Shown piece after piece: positions 17,742-26,629 of a stretch of 63,221 nucleotides of DNA. The notes under the pieces are model-generated. The model was not told the origin of the DNA and made no database searches. It was given only the letters and a program-made list of their open reading frames with translations. Source of the DNA: CAZEQK01 sp964514395 (GTDB taxonomy: Bacteria; Bacillota; Bacilli; Tepidibacillales; Tepidibacillaceae); the NCBI GenBank assembly GCA_964514395.1, contig CAZEQK010000017.1:1-63221 (forward strand), given 5' to 3'. Position numbers and translations under genes: made by a program. The first letter of the stretch is position 1, and each line of letters starts with the position of its first letter.

Positions 17742-20700
17742 ATGCATGATTTTGTTCATCTACATGTACATACGGAATATAGTTTATTAGATGGTGCTGC
17801 AAGGATTGAAGCCTTAGTAAAAAAAGCGAAAGAACAAAAGATGCAGGCATTGGCAATTACTGACCATGGAAACATGTATGGAGTATTACCTTTTTATAAA
17901 GCATGTAAAAAAGCTGGAATAAAACCAATCATTGGCTGTGAGGTATACGTAACGGAGAAGAGTTTTCATTTGATATTACTTGCCAAAAATAACATTGGCT
18001 ACAAAAATCTAATGAAAATTGTATCTATTGCTCATTTAGAGGGCTTTTATGATAAACCAAGGGTTAATATGGATATTTTACAAAAATATCATGAAGGAAT
18101 CATTGCCTTAAGCGCTTGCTTATCTGGGGAAATTAATCGTTATCTTTTACAGGATGAGTTTGAATTAGCAAAAGCTACTGCTTTAAAATATCAAAGTATT
18201 TTTGGGGCAGGTAATTTTTATCTTGAAATACAAGATCATCAATTACCTGACCAAAAGAAAATTAATCCACTAATAAACAAATTAAGTATAGAGACTAATA
18301 TACCCTTTGTAGCAACCAATGATGTTCATTATATTGATAAGGAGGACGCTATGACACAGGATGTGCTCATGGCTATAGGAACAGGTAGTACAATAAGTGA
18401 TGATAGTAGGCAAAAGCTTCCTACGAAGGAGTATTATTTAAAAGATAAATTAGAAATGAATCACATTTTTTCTGAAATGGAAGAAGCGATAGCCAATACG
18501 GTTACTATTGCTGGGCAATGTAATGTAGAAATTGACTTTCATCAATATGCATTACCAAAGTTTCCCCTCTCTGAAGGGATATCTTCTGTAGAATATTTAA
18601 AGGCACTTGCCAAAAAAGGTATGAAGAAAAGATACCAAAACGTTTCAGAAAACTTAATGAATCGGTTAGCATATGAATTATCTGTTATTGAAAAAATGGG
18701 ATTTTCTGATTATTTTTTGATTGTGTGGGATTTTATGAGGTTTGCCCACAAATCAGGAATCATGACAGGCCCAGGACGAGGCTCAGCAGCAGGTAGTTTG
18801 ACAGCATACGTACTCGGAATTACGAATGTTGATCCGATGAAATACGGTTTATTATTTGAACGATTTCTTAACCCTGATCGAGTAACGATGCCTGATATTG
18901 ATATAGATTTTAATTATGAACGAAGAGATGAAGTGATTCAATATGTTTCAAAAAAATATGGGAAAAACCGTGTAGCCCAAATTATTACCTTTGGAACCTT
19001 TGCAGCAAAAGCAGCAATTAGGGATGTAGGAAGAGTATTAAATATGCCATATACTACTGTAGATAAAATTGCAAAGCTTATACCTAGCCAGGTTGGAATT
19101 ACGATTGCAGAATCACTTAAAGAAGTAAAAGTGCTGAAAGAACAGTATCAAAAAAATAGTGATTGGAAGAAATTAATAAATGTTGCTATGAAAATTGAAG
19201 GAATGCCAAGACATCATTCTACCCATGCAGCAGGCGTTGTTATTTCTGACAAGCCATTAACAACCTATACACCTCTACAGATTGGGCAGGGGGATATATC
19301 CTTAACCCAGTTCCCCATGTCTATTTTAGAAGAAATTGGGTTATTAAAAATGGACTTTTTAGGACTAAGAAATTTAACGATTATTGAAAAAACATTAGCA
19401 TGGATAACTAAAACAAAAAAAACAAAAATTAATTTTAATCAGTTTATAGATGATGATAAACTGACCTATCAGCTATTAAGTAGCGGTAATACTAAAGGGG
19501 TTTTTCAATTAGAGTCGCCAGGTGTAACAAGGGTTCTAAAGGATTTAAAGCCCTCTACCTTTGAAGACATTGTTGCTGTTTTAGCGCTTTATCGACCTGG
19601 ACCTATGGAATTTATTACAGATTATATTAAGGCTAAGCACGGCTTGAAAGCTATTATCTATCCTCATCCTAGTCTTCAGTCAATTTTAGAAGATACTTAC
19701 GGAATTATTATTTATCAAGAACAAATTATGCAACTAGCATCAAAAATGGCTGGATTTAGTTTGGGTGAAGCAGACCTCTTACGAAGAGCGGTTAGTAAAA
19801 AGAAAAGAGAACTGCTCGTTCAGGAAAGAGAGCATTTTGTAAAGGGAGCAATAGAAAATGCTTATAGCGAAGAAATTGCAAATGATGTCTATGATATGAT
19901 TGTCCGTTTTGCAGATTATGGCTTTAATCGTTCTCATGCTGTAGCATATGGTGTTCTGGCCTTTCAAACGGCTTATTTAAAAACCCATTACCCAGTAGAA
20001 TTCATGGCATCTCTCCTATCGGAATCGATGGGAAATATGGACAAAGTCGTTGATTATATAGATGAATGCAAGAAAATGGGAATAGAAGTGTTGCAGCCAG
20101 ATGTGAGATATAGTCATTATTCCTTCACTGTTGAAAATGAGAAAATCAGATTTGGTCTAGCGGCCATTAAAAATATTGGTATGCAAGTTATTGAATCCAT
20201 TATAAACAAGAGGAAGAATAAAGAAACTTTTTCTTCCCTACTAGATTTTTGCATGAAGGTAGATCCGAAGGTATGTAATCGAAAAATAATGGAATCCTTA
20301 ATATTAAGCGGATCGTTTGATTTATTTGGGATACACCGAGCAAAATTATTAGTAAATTTAGACACAATCGTTGAACGGGTACAAAAAAGAAGGAAGCTCC
20401 AGGATGACTTACAAATCCATATGTTTGAGGATTTAGATGCGAGTCCTGTTGATGATTTTGATTGGATCGAAACAGAAGCCTTTACAGAACAAGAATTATT
20501 ACAAAAGGAAAAAGAGTTTTTAGGTATCTATTTATCTGGACATCCTTTAAGCAGCTATCAAACAATCATTGATAAATACATTTCTCATGCCGATGAGGAA
20601 ATCTCTACATTAAAGGAAGGAAGTCAGGTAATTACAGCAGGGTTAATTACTGATATCAAGATTATCCTTACAAAGAAGGGAGAACAGATGGCCTTCGTTC

Positions 20701-21131
20701 AATTAGAAACGAACCGAATACAGCTAGAGCTAGTGATTTTTCCTAAAGCATTTTCCTTATATCAGAGCCAATTAGTTATCGATAAAGGGGTATTGATTCA
20801 GGGTAAAGTAAATCATCAGGATGAAAAAATAAAAATTATTGTAAATAAACTGACTATGTTGGAAAAGATTGTGAATAAATCCCTTGATGATAGAAATAAT
20901 ACAAAACGAATCATGATTAAAATTAGCAAAAAAGAAGAAAATAACGAAACATTAAATGAATTAAAAATGTTATTAAGGACTTATAAAGGAAAGACTCCAG
21001 TCATTTTGTATTATGAAAGGGATAAACGTAAGCTGCAATTATCGGAGGAATATCATGTAGATGCAAGTCAAAAGCTAAAAAAAGAAATTGAAAAATTATT
21101 AGGAAAAAATACCATAGTAGAGACCAAATAG
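17742..21131 (+). CDS. dnaE: DNA polymerase III subunit alpha DnaE
   Basis: The second replicative polymerase of Firmicutes, which extends RNA primers before PolC takes over on the lagging strand. The 1129 residues hold an N-terminal PHP domain (HLHVHTEYSLLDG at 6-18, ITDHGN, IGCEVYV), the family C palm with the catalytic PDIDIDF motif at about 385-391, a helix-hairpin-helix region, and a C-terminal OB domain (about 950-1040). B. subtilis DnaE is 1115 residues. AAAGGAG at 17726-17732 fixes the ATG at 17742; an in-frame ATG 17 codons earlier lacks a binding site. Divergent from ytrH, followed by malic enzyme as in B. subtilis. Confidence 0.96.
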   Translation: MHDFVHLHVHTEYSLLDGAARIEALVKKAKEQKMQALAITDHGNMYGVLPFYKACKKAGIKPIIGCEVYVTEKSFHLILLAKNNIGYKNLMKIVSIAHLEGFYDKPRVNMDILQKYHEGIIALSACLSGEINRYLLQDEFELAKATALKYQSIFGAGNFYLEIQDHQLPDQKKINPLINKLSIETNIPFVATNDVHYIDKEDAMTQDVLMAIGTGSTISDDSRQKLPTKEYYLKDKLEMNHIFSEMEEAIANTVTIAGQCNVEIDFHQYALPKFPLSEGISSVEYLKALAKKGMKKRYQNVSENLMNRLAYELSVIEKMGFSDYFLIVWDFMRFAHKSGIMTGPGRGSAAGSLTAYVLGITNVDPMKYGLLFERFLNPDRVTMPDIDIDFNYERRDEVIQYVSKKYGKNRVAQIITFGTFAAKAAIRDVGRVLNMPYTTVDKIAKLIPSQVGITIAESLKEVKVLKEQYQKNSDWKKLINVAMKIEGMPRHHSTHAAGVVISDKPLTTYTPLQIGQGDISLTQFPMSILEEIGLLKMDFLGLRNLTIIEKTLAWITKTKKTKINFNQFIDDDKLTYQLLSSGNTKGVFQLESPGVTRVLKDLKPSTFEDIVAVLALYRPGPMEFITDYIKAKHGLKAIIYPHPSLQSILEDTYGIIIYQEQIMQLASKMAGFSLGEADLLRRAVSKKKRELLVQEREHFVKGAIENAYSEEIANDVYDMIVRFADYGFNRSHAVAYGVLAFQTAYLKTHYPVEFMASLLSESMGNMDKVVDYIDECKKMGIEVLQPDVRYSHYSFTVENEKIRFGLAAIKNIGMQVIESIINKRKNKETFSSLLDFCMKVDPKVCNRKIMESLILSGSFDLFGIHRAKLLVNLDTIVERVQKRRKLQDDLQIHMFEDLDASPVDDFDWIETEAFTEQELLQKEKEFLGIYLSGHPLSSYQTIIDKYISHADEEISTLKEGSQVITAGLITDIKIILTKKGEQMAFVQLETNRIQLELVIFPKAFSLYQSQLVIDKGVLIQGKVNHQDEKIKIIVNKLTMLEKIVNKSLDDRNNTKRIMIKISKKEENNETLNELKMLLRTYKGKTPVILYYERDKRKLQLSEEYHVDASQKLKKEIEKLLGKNTIVETK

Positions 21132-21232
21132 ATATTGATGTTACAGTAGTTTGCCTCGTTTATCACTGGATAAAAATAGGAGGAGAATGAATTTTCTAAT
21201 TTTTTAAACTTTAGCTTATATTTAAAATAGGG

Positions 21233-21283
21233 TGTTCCATTCAAATATCTTTTGTTATAATATTAGTGGTCAGACCACTAATA
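21233..21283 (+). promoter_or_regulatory. Malic enzyme promoter with a FadR/GntR-type operator
   Basis: A TATAAT -10 box lies at 21256-21261; the -35 region (TGTTCC at 21233) is weak. Directly overlapping its end is a perfect palindrome at 21261-21283, two 11-bp arms around a single A, with the core TGGTCAGACCA. That core matches the known TGGTnnnACCA operator form of FadR-subfamily GntR regulators, and such a regulator is encoded two genes away at 22596. The operator covers the likely transcription start, so repression of malic enzyme and autoregulation are inferred. Confidence 0.8.
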
Positions 21284-21330
21284 GGGTAGGGTCGATTGAT
21301 TAGGAAATATATTATGGGGAGATGGGTATT

Positions 21331-22566
21331 GTGTCAAAAAGTTTAAGAGAAGAATCATTAGAAATGCACATTTTAAATCAGGGTAAATTAGAGGTAAAAT
21401 CAAAAGTTCAACTTGTTAACCAACATGATCTAAGTCTTGCATATTCTCCTGGAGTTGCAGAACCTTGTATAGAAATACATGAAGATAAAGAAAAAGTTTA
21501 TGATTATACGGCGAAAGGTAATACCGTTGCTGTTGTATCTGATGGAACAGCGGTTTTAGGTCTTGGTAATATCGGCCCAGAGGCAGCTTTGCCAGTTATG
21601 GAGGGTAAAGCCGTTTTATTTAAAAATTTTGCTGGTGTGGATGCTTTCCCAATTTGTTTAAATACCACTGATATAGACAAAATCGTTGAAACTGTTAAAT
21701 TATTGGAACCTACCTTTGGGGGAGTCAATCTTGAAGATATTGCTGCACCAAACTGTTTTATCATTGAAGAAAGATTAAAGAAGGAGACAAATATTCCTAT
21801 CTTTCATGATGATCAGCATGGAACCGCTATTGTTACATTAGCAGGCTTGATTAATGCTTTAAAAATAGTAAAAAAAGAAATTGGCGAGATTAAAGTCGTA
21901 GCAAATGGTGCTGGAGCATCAGGTATTGCAATTATTAAATTGCTTATGAGCATGGGTGTGAAAGATGTTATTATGTGTGATACAAAGGGTATTATTTATG
22001 AAGGTCGCCCTTATGGAATGAATCCATTTAAGGAAGAGATAGCAAAAATCACGAATAAAAACAAAGTGGAAGGCACTTTAACTGATGCATTAAAAGAAGC
22101 AGATGTGTTTGTTGGTGTTTCTGCGGCAGGTGCAGTAAATGAGGATATGATTAAAGGAATGAATCCTGACCCAATTATCTTTGCTATGGCAAACCCAACA
22201 CCAGAAATTTTCCCTGAAGATGCGAAAAAAGCTGGAGCAAGAGTAGTCGGCACAGGCCGTTCTGACTTTCCTAACCAAGTAAATAACGTTCTAGCTTTTC
22301 CTGGTATATTTAGGGGTGCATTAGATGTTCGTGCTACTAATATCAATGAAGAAATGAAAATTGCAGCAGCTTATGCTATTGCCAGTCTTATAAAAGAAGA
22401 AGAACTTAATGAAAATTATGTTATACCAGATCCTTTTGATCCTCGTGTAGCTCCAAAAGTTGCAGCTGAAGTTGCAAAGGCAGCTATGGAATCTGGTGTT
22501 GCAAGAATTAAGCTTGATCCAAAAGAGGTAGAAGAAAAAACGAAAAGATTAACTGTCATTAAGTAA
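21331..22566 (+). CDS. ytsJ: Malic enzyme, YtsJ type
   Basis: Oxidative decarboxylation of malate to pyruvate with reduction of NAD(P). The 411 residues are close to B. subtilis YtsJ throughout: SLAYSPGVAEPC, TDGTAVLGLGNIGPEAALPVMEGKA-type core, the metal-binding HDDQHGTAIV segment and a Rossmann motif VVANGAGASG at about 192-201. YtsJ is NADP-preferring in B. subtilis; the cofactor here is not certain. GGGGAG at 21316-21321 touches the ATG at 21322 but is well spaced (9 nt) from the GTG at 21331, which is therefore chosen. Probably co-transcribed with the following regulator. Confidence 0.93.
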   Translation: MSKSLREESLEMHILNQGKLEVKSKVQLVNQHDLSLAYSPGVAEPCIEIHEDKEKVYDYTAKGNTVAVVSDGTAVLGLGNIGPEAALPVMEGKAVLFKNFAGVDAFPICLNTTDIDKIVETVKLLEPTFGGVNLEDIAAPNCFIIEERLKKETNIPIFHDDQHGTAIVTLAGLINALKIVKKEIGEIKVVANGAGASGIAIIKLLMSMGVKDVIMCDTKGIIYEGRPYGMNPFKEEIAKITNKNKVEGTLTDALKEADVFVGVSAAGAVNEDMIKGMNPDPIIFAMANPTPEIFPEDAKKAGARVVGTGRSDFPNQVNNVLAFPGIFRGALDVRATNINEEMKIAAAYAIASLIKEEELNENYVIPDPFDPRVAPKVAAEVAKAAMESGVARIKLDPKEVEEKTKRLTVIK

Positions 22567-22595
22567 TTTTAATTATATTTATAAGAGGTGGCTCA

Positions 22596-23273
22596 ATGCT
22601 CGATGTTACAAAGGATTTAAAACTTTATCAAGAAATATTATTAAAGATTAACGATATTATTAGGGAAGATCAATTAGCAGATGGTGATCGCTTACCATCA
22701 GAAAGAGAACTAGCAGAAAGACTCAAAGTAGGAAGATCATCAGTACGTGAAGCTCTTCGGGCATTAGAGCTGCTTGGTTTAATTTCTACAAAACGCGGTG
22801 AGGGTACATTTATTCAAGATCATAGCTCTCACCGTCTCGTAGAAATTTTATCGTTTTTTGTACTTAGAAATAATCGATCAAAGCAGGATTTACTAGAAAC
22901 AAGAAAAATTATTGAACTAGATGCCGTTCGACTAGCTACAGAACGAATAGATATAGAAGCGATAAACCAGCTTGAGAATATCATCGAGTTATCTGAGGAA
23001 AAACTCAAACACGGAAGCGTTCCGATTAAAGAGGATTATTTATTTCATCAAACCATTGCATTATCTACTGGCAATGATTTGTTATTTAGAATATGGAAAC
23101 CAATAATAGATTTTGGTAGAACCGTTTTAGAAGAATCTTTAGAACGTGATGGAAGACCAGAAATTTCCATTGCGGAGCACAGAAAAATCCTAACCGCCTT
23201 AAAAAATCGTGATGTAGAAGAAGCTGTAGAACAAATGAAACATCATTTGGAAAAAAGTGTGTTTTATGCTTAG
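22596..23273 (+). CDS. FadR-subfamily GntR transcriptional regulator
   Basis: A 225-residue regulator with an N-terminal winged HTH (about 10-75, DRLPSERELAERLKVGRSSVREALRALELLGL) and a C-terminal all-helical FCD effector domain with the histidine and aspartate residues (for example ELDAVR, DYLFHQTIA, EHRKI) that bind a metal and a carboxylate ligand. The ligand is likely an organic acid, given the malic enzyme upstream and the carboxylase genes downstream. It is 30 bp after ytsJ, with AGAGGTGG before its ATG. The palindrome at 21261-21283 is its probable operator. Confidence 0.9.
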   Translation: MLDVTKDLKLYQEILLKINDIIREDQLADGDRLPSERELAERLKVGRSSVREALRALELLGLISTKRGEGTFIQDHSSHRLVEILSFFVLRNNRSKQDLLETRKIIELDAVRLATERIDIEAINQLENIIELSEEKLKHGSVPIKEDYLFHQTIALSTGNDLLFRIWKPIIDFGRTVLEESLERDGRPEISIAEHRKILTALKNRDVEEAVEQMKHHLEKSVFYA

Positions 23274-23320
23274 TCAGATAATCCTCCTTGAAATAAGTAG
23301 ATTATTATATTATGATTATC

Positions 23321-23346
23321 GCAACGAGGGTTGCTTGTTTTTTTTA
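23321..23346 (+). terminator. Terminator after the GntR regulator
   Basis: A short GC-rich stem GCAAC/GTTGC with a 4-nt loop followed by TTG and eight T. It ends the ytsJ-regulator unit. Confidence 0.75.
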
Positions 23347-23359
23347 AGGAGGAAACTTC

Positions 23360-23539
23360 ATGTGGACAGTGATATACGTCTCACCTAGTGAAAAAACAGC
23401 TAAAAGAATTCGCCTTAAATTAACTGAAGAAGGATTTTTAGTAAAGGTTAGACAGAACAAGTTTCAGCAATATGAACTATTGGTTCCTCAAGGCGAATTA
23501 GAAGAAATACGGGAGGTATTAACAGTGATTCTCCCTTAA
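23360..23539 (+). CDS. Conserved small protein of 59 residues before accD
   Basis: A 59-residue protein beginning MWTVIYVSPSEKTAKRIR and containing FLVKVRQ, FQQYELLVPQGELEE and a C-terminal VLTVILP. AAGGAGG lies 8 nt before the ATG. Bacilli carry a similar short protein directly upstream of accD that is sometimes misnamed glutamate decarboxylase; it is far too short for that enzyme. The pattern (beta strand, helix, two strands, helix) suggests a small ferredoxin-like domain. Flanked on both sides by terminators, so it is probably its own transcript. Function unknown. Confidence 0.78.
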   Translation: MWTVIYVSPSEKTAKRIRLKLTEEGFLVKVRQNKFQQYELLVPQGELEEIREVLTVILP

Positions 23540-23544
23540 ACAGT

Positions 23545-23583
23545 ATGTTCAAAACCATGAAATTGGGTTGAACATTCTTTTTA
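23545..23583 (+). terminator. Terminator between the 59-residue ORF and accD
   Basis: An ATGTTCAA/TTGAACAT stem extended by ACC/GGT and followed by TCTTTTT. It is close to the accD start, so accD must have a promoter in or just after it, or be expressed by read-through. Confidence 0.7.
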
Positions 23584-23607
23584 AATCTTCCCGTGAGAGG
23601 TGAAAAT

Positions 23608-24465
23608 GTGTTAAAAGATTTTTTTTATAAACGAAAAAAGTACGCTACTATTCCGTCTGAACGGGCAAAAAAGGACATTCCTGAAGGTATGATCGTGAAA
23701 TGTGATACATGTGGCAAGATCACTTTTGCAAAGGAATTGCAAAAGCATCTTAACGTTTGCCCACATTGTAATCATCATTTTTCTCTTTCCGCACCGGAAA
23801 GAATAGAAGTAACGTTGGATCAAGGGAACTTTTTTGAATATGATAATGATTTAATTTCAGATGATCCTCTAGAATTTGAGGGCTACATAGCGAAGCTAAA
23901 AAAAGATATGCAAAAAACGAATCTTAATGAAGCTATTGTGACTGGAGAAGGTACGATTGGTGGTTATCCAGTTGTGATTGGTGTCATGGATTCGCGGTTT
24001 CGAATGGGTAGTATGGGATCAGTAGTTGGTGAAAAAATAACAAGGGCAATTGAAAAAGCAGCTGTTAAGGGATATCCATTTATTTTATTTTCCGCATCAG
24101 GAGGAGCAAGAATGCAAGAAGGAGTTCTCAGCTTGATGCAGATGGCGAAGACAAGTGCAGCATTAGCCAAGCTACATCAAAAGGGAATACTCTTTATATC
24201 TATTATGACAAATCCCACTACAGGGGGAGTATCCGCTAGTTTTGCCTCGTTAGGAGATATCAATATTGCAGAGCCGAATGCATTAATTGGTTTTGCTGGT
24301 AGAAGAATAATCGAACAAACAATAAGACAGAAGCTACCTGATGATTTTCAAACAGCAGAATTTTTATTAAAGCATGGTCAGTTGGATAAGATTGTCCATC
24401 GTCGTGATATGAAGCAGATATTAACTAAACTATTAGATTTTCATCTTGTTAGGAGGGGAATATAA
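23608..24465 (+). CDS. accD: Acetyl-CoA carboxylase carboxyltransferase subunit beta
   Basis: AccD and AccA together transfer the carboxyl group from biotin on AccB to acetyl-CoA, giving malonyl-CoA for fatty acid synthesis. The 285 residues start with a zinc ribbon (two CxxC pairs, CDTCGK and CPHCNHH, about residues 27-49) and continue with the crotonase-like carboxyltransferase core, including FSASGGARMQEG and NPTTGGVSASFA. GTG at 23608 with AGAGGTGA upstream is chosen over the GTG at 23593. Its stop overlaps the accA ATG (TAATG). Confidence 0.95.
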   Translation: MLKDFFYKRKKYATIPSERAKKDIPEGMIVKCDTCGKITFAKELQKHLNVCPHCNHHFSLSAPERIEVTLDQGNFFEYDNDLISDDPLEFEGYIAKLKKDMQKTNLNEAIVTGEGTIGGYPVVIGVMDSRFRMGSMGSVVGEKITRAIEKAAVKGYPFILFSASGGARMQEGVLSLMQMAKTSAALAKLHQKGILFISIMTNPTTGGVSASFASLGDINIAEPNALIGFAGRRIIEQTIRQKLPDDFQTAEFLLKHGQLDKIVHRRDMKQILTKLLDFHLVRRGI

Positions 24466-25424
24466 TGGCAGCAGATTTACCTTTTGAAAAGCCCCTCATC
24501 GAATTAAGAAGAAGAATCAATGAGTTAAGGAAGTTTACAGATAGTGAAGGAATTAATTTTTCTGAACAAATAGAAGAGTTAGAGAAAAAAGCTAAAAAAT
24601 TAGAATTAGAAATTTATGGACAGTTGACTCCATGGCAAAAAACACAAATTGCTCGTCATCCTCAAAGACCTACCACATTACAGTATATCGAACATATTTT
24701 TACTGACTTTATTGAGCTGCATGGAGATCGGTTTTTTGGAGAAGATTATGCGATTGTTGGTGGTATAGCAAAATTTAATAATATTCCAGTTACGATTATT
24801 GGTCATCAGAAGGGTAATAATACAAAAGAAAATATACTTCGTAATTTTGGAATGCCCCATCCCGAAGGGTATCGAAAAGCGTTAAGGTTGATGCACCAAG
24901 CGAATAAATTTAAACGACCAATTATTAACTTTATTGATACTTCTGGAGCTTATCCTGGTGTTGCAGCAGAAGAAAGAGGACAGAGTGAGGCAATTGCGAG
25001 GAATCTAAAAGAGATGGCCTTACTAGAAGTTCCTATCATCTGTATTGTCACTGGTGAAGGTGGAAGTGGTGGTGCCTTGGCATTAGGAGTTGGCAACCAT
25101 TTATATATGCTAGAAAACTCTATTTATTCTGTGATATCACCAGAGGGAGCAGCAGCTTTGTTATGGAAGGATGCAACCCAAGCATCAAAGGCAGCTAATA
25201 CAATGGGAATTACTGCAAAGCATGCCCTTGATTTTGGTATTATTGATGATATTATTCCTGAGCCCTTTGGCGGTGCTCATAAGGATATCAAAGAACAATC
25301 CTTATCTATTAAAAAACAGCTTGATGTATCCTTAAAGGAATTAGGTAGATTAACGAGTGACGAATTAGTAGAGCATCGCTATCAAAAATTTAGAAAAATT
25401 GGTCAATATACTTCTATTTTATAA
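24465..25424 (+). CDS. accA: Acetyl-CoA carboxylase carboxyltransferase subunit alpha
   Basis: Partner of AccD in the carboxyltransferase complex in the cytoplasm. A coiled-coil-rich N-terminus (about 1-60) is followed by the crotonase-like domain with LHGDRFFGED, IGHQKGNNTKEN, FIDTSGAYPGVAAEERGQ and the GEGGSGGALALGVG acyl-CoA loop. The length of 319 is normal (B. subtilis 325). Translation is coupled to accD through the overlapping stop and start, with AGGAGGGG inside the end of accD. Confidence 0.96.
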   Translation: MAADLPFEKPLIELRRRINELRKFTDSEGINFSEQIEELEKKAKKLELEIYGQLTPWQKTQIARHPQRPTTLQYIEHIFTDFIELHGDRFFGEDYAIVGGIAKFNNIPVTIIGHQKGNNTKENILRNFGMPHPEGYRKALRLMHQANKFKRPIINFIDTSGAYPGVAAEERGQSEAIARNLKEMALLEVPIICIVTGEGGSGGALALGVGNHLYMLENSIYSVISPEGAAALLWKDATQASKAANTMGITAKHALDFGIIDDIIPEPFGGAHKDIKEQSLSIKKQLDVSLKELGRLTSDELVEHRYQKFRKIGQYTSIL

Positions 25425-25481
25425 AAAATTACCTACTTAAGTGCAGGCAATCACATTTCAATTAGATATATTTATATCATA

Positions 25482-25508
25482 TGTACCCTTTTGGGTACAA
25501 TATTTTTA
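25482..25508 (+). terminator. Terminator after accDA
   Basis: TGTACCC/GGGTACA stem with a TTTT loop followed by ATATTTTTAT. The 219-bp gap to pfkA otherwise shows only AT-rich sequence that would hold the pfkA promoter. Confidence 0.8.
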
Positions 25509-25643
25509 TGTTTAAGTGGACATCATATGACCCGCATGGACAAAAAATGATTTTTGCTATATTTTTTTATTAATAGGAATTGTTAATAGGTAAAGAATAA
25601 GATTAGAATATTACCATAGAGAAGATTAAGAGGAGTGGTATGA

Positions 25644-26603
25644 ATGAAAAAAGTTGCTGTTTTAACAAGTGGTGGAGATGCACCGGGAATGAATGCAACG
25701 ATAAGAGCTGTTGTAAGAAAAGCACATTATCATAACGTTGAGGTATATGGTATATATCATGGCTATAGTGGGCTTATTAATGGCGAGATAAAAAAATTAG
25801 ATTTAGGTTCAGTAGGTGACATTATTCATCGTGGGGGAACGATTCTTTATACCGCAAGAAGTGAAGAATTTAAAACTCCTGAAGGGCAAAAGAAGGCAGT
25901 TGAACAATTAAAGAAACATGGAATTGAAGGGTTAGTTGTAATTGGTGGTGATGGTTCTTATCGTGGAGCCCAGAAATTAACTGAGCATGGCTTTTTAACA
26001 GTAGGTGTACCTGGTACAATCGATAATGACATACCTGGTACCGATTTCACCATTGGTTTTGATACAGCAATCAATACAGTAATAGACGCTATAGATAAGA
26101 TAAGGGATACAGCTACCTCTCATGAAAGAACATATATAATAGAGGTAATGGGAAGAAATGCAGGAGATATAGCCCTATGGTCGGGTCTTGCAGATGGAGC
26201 TGAAAGTATTATTATCCCTGAGGCTTTTTATGAAATGGATGGAATTATTGAACGACTAATTCGGGGACGTAATCGTGGGAAGAAGCATAGTATCATCATT
26301 GTAGCTGAAGGTGTAGGTAGCGGTATGGATTTTGGGAACAAAATTAAAGAAAAGACCGGCTTTGAAACGAGAGTAACCGTATTGGGACATATTCAAAGAG
26401 GTGGTTCACCAACTGCTTCTGACCGTGTATTAGCAAGTAGACTAGGAGCTGAGGCTGTTGATCTATTATTGAAAAATAAATCTGGCTATGCGGTTGGTAT
26501 TAAAAACAATCAAATTGTATCATTAGAAATAAGTGAAGCATTAGCCCAAAAACACCATTTAGATTTATCATTGCATGAATTAGCAAGTATTCTTGCTATT
26601 TAG
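25644..26603 (+). CDS. pfkA: ATP-dependent 6-phosphofructokinase
   Basis: Phosphorylates fructose 6-phosphate to the 1,6-bisphosphate, the committed step of glycolysis. The 319 residues match the bacterial type exactly. GGDGS at 101-105 has glycine at 104, which marks ATP rather than pyrophosphate as donor. PGTIDNDI at 123-130 carries the catalytic Asp127. R and G residues of the ADP/PEP effector site are in family positions. AGAGGAGTGG-like binding site upstream. It is 26 bp before pyk and forms the usual pfkA-pyk operon. Confidence 0.96.
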   Translation: MKKVAVLTSGGDAPGMNATIRAVVRKAHYHNVEVYGIYHGYSGLINGEIKKLDLGSVGDIIHRGGTILYTARSEEFKTPEGQKKAVEQLKKHGIEGLVVIGGDGSYRGAQKLTEHGFLTVGVPGTIDNDIPGTDFTIGFDTAINTVIDAIDKIRDTATSHERTYIIEVMGRNAGDIALWSGLADGAESIIIPEAFYEMDGIIERLIRGRNRGKKHSIIIVAEGVGSGMDFGNKIKEKTGFETRVTVLGHIQRGGSPTASDRVLASRLGAEAVDLLLKNKSGYAVGIKNNQIVSLEISEALAQKHHLDLSLHELASILAI

Positions 26604-26629
26604 GATAGGATGAGGAGTTGAAGGTTAGA

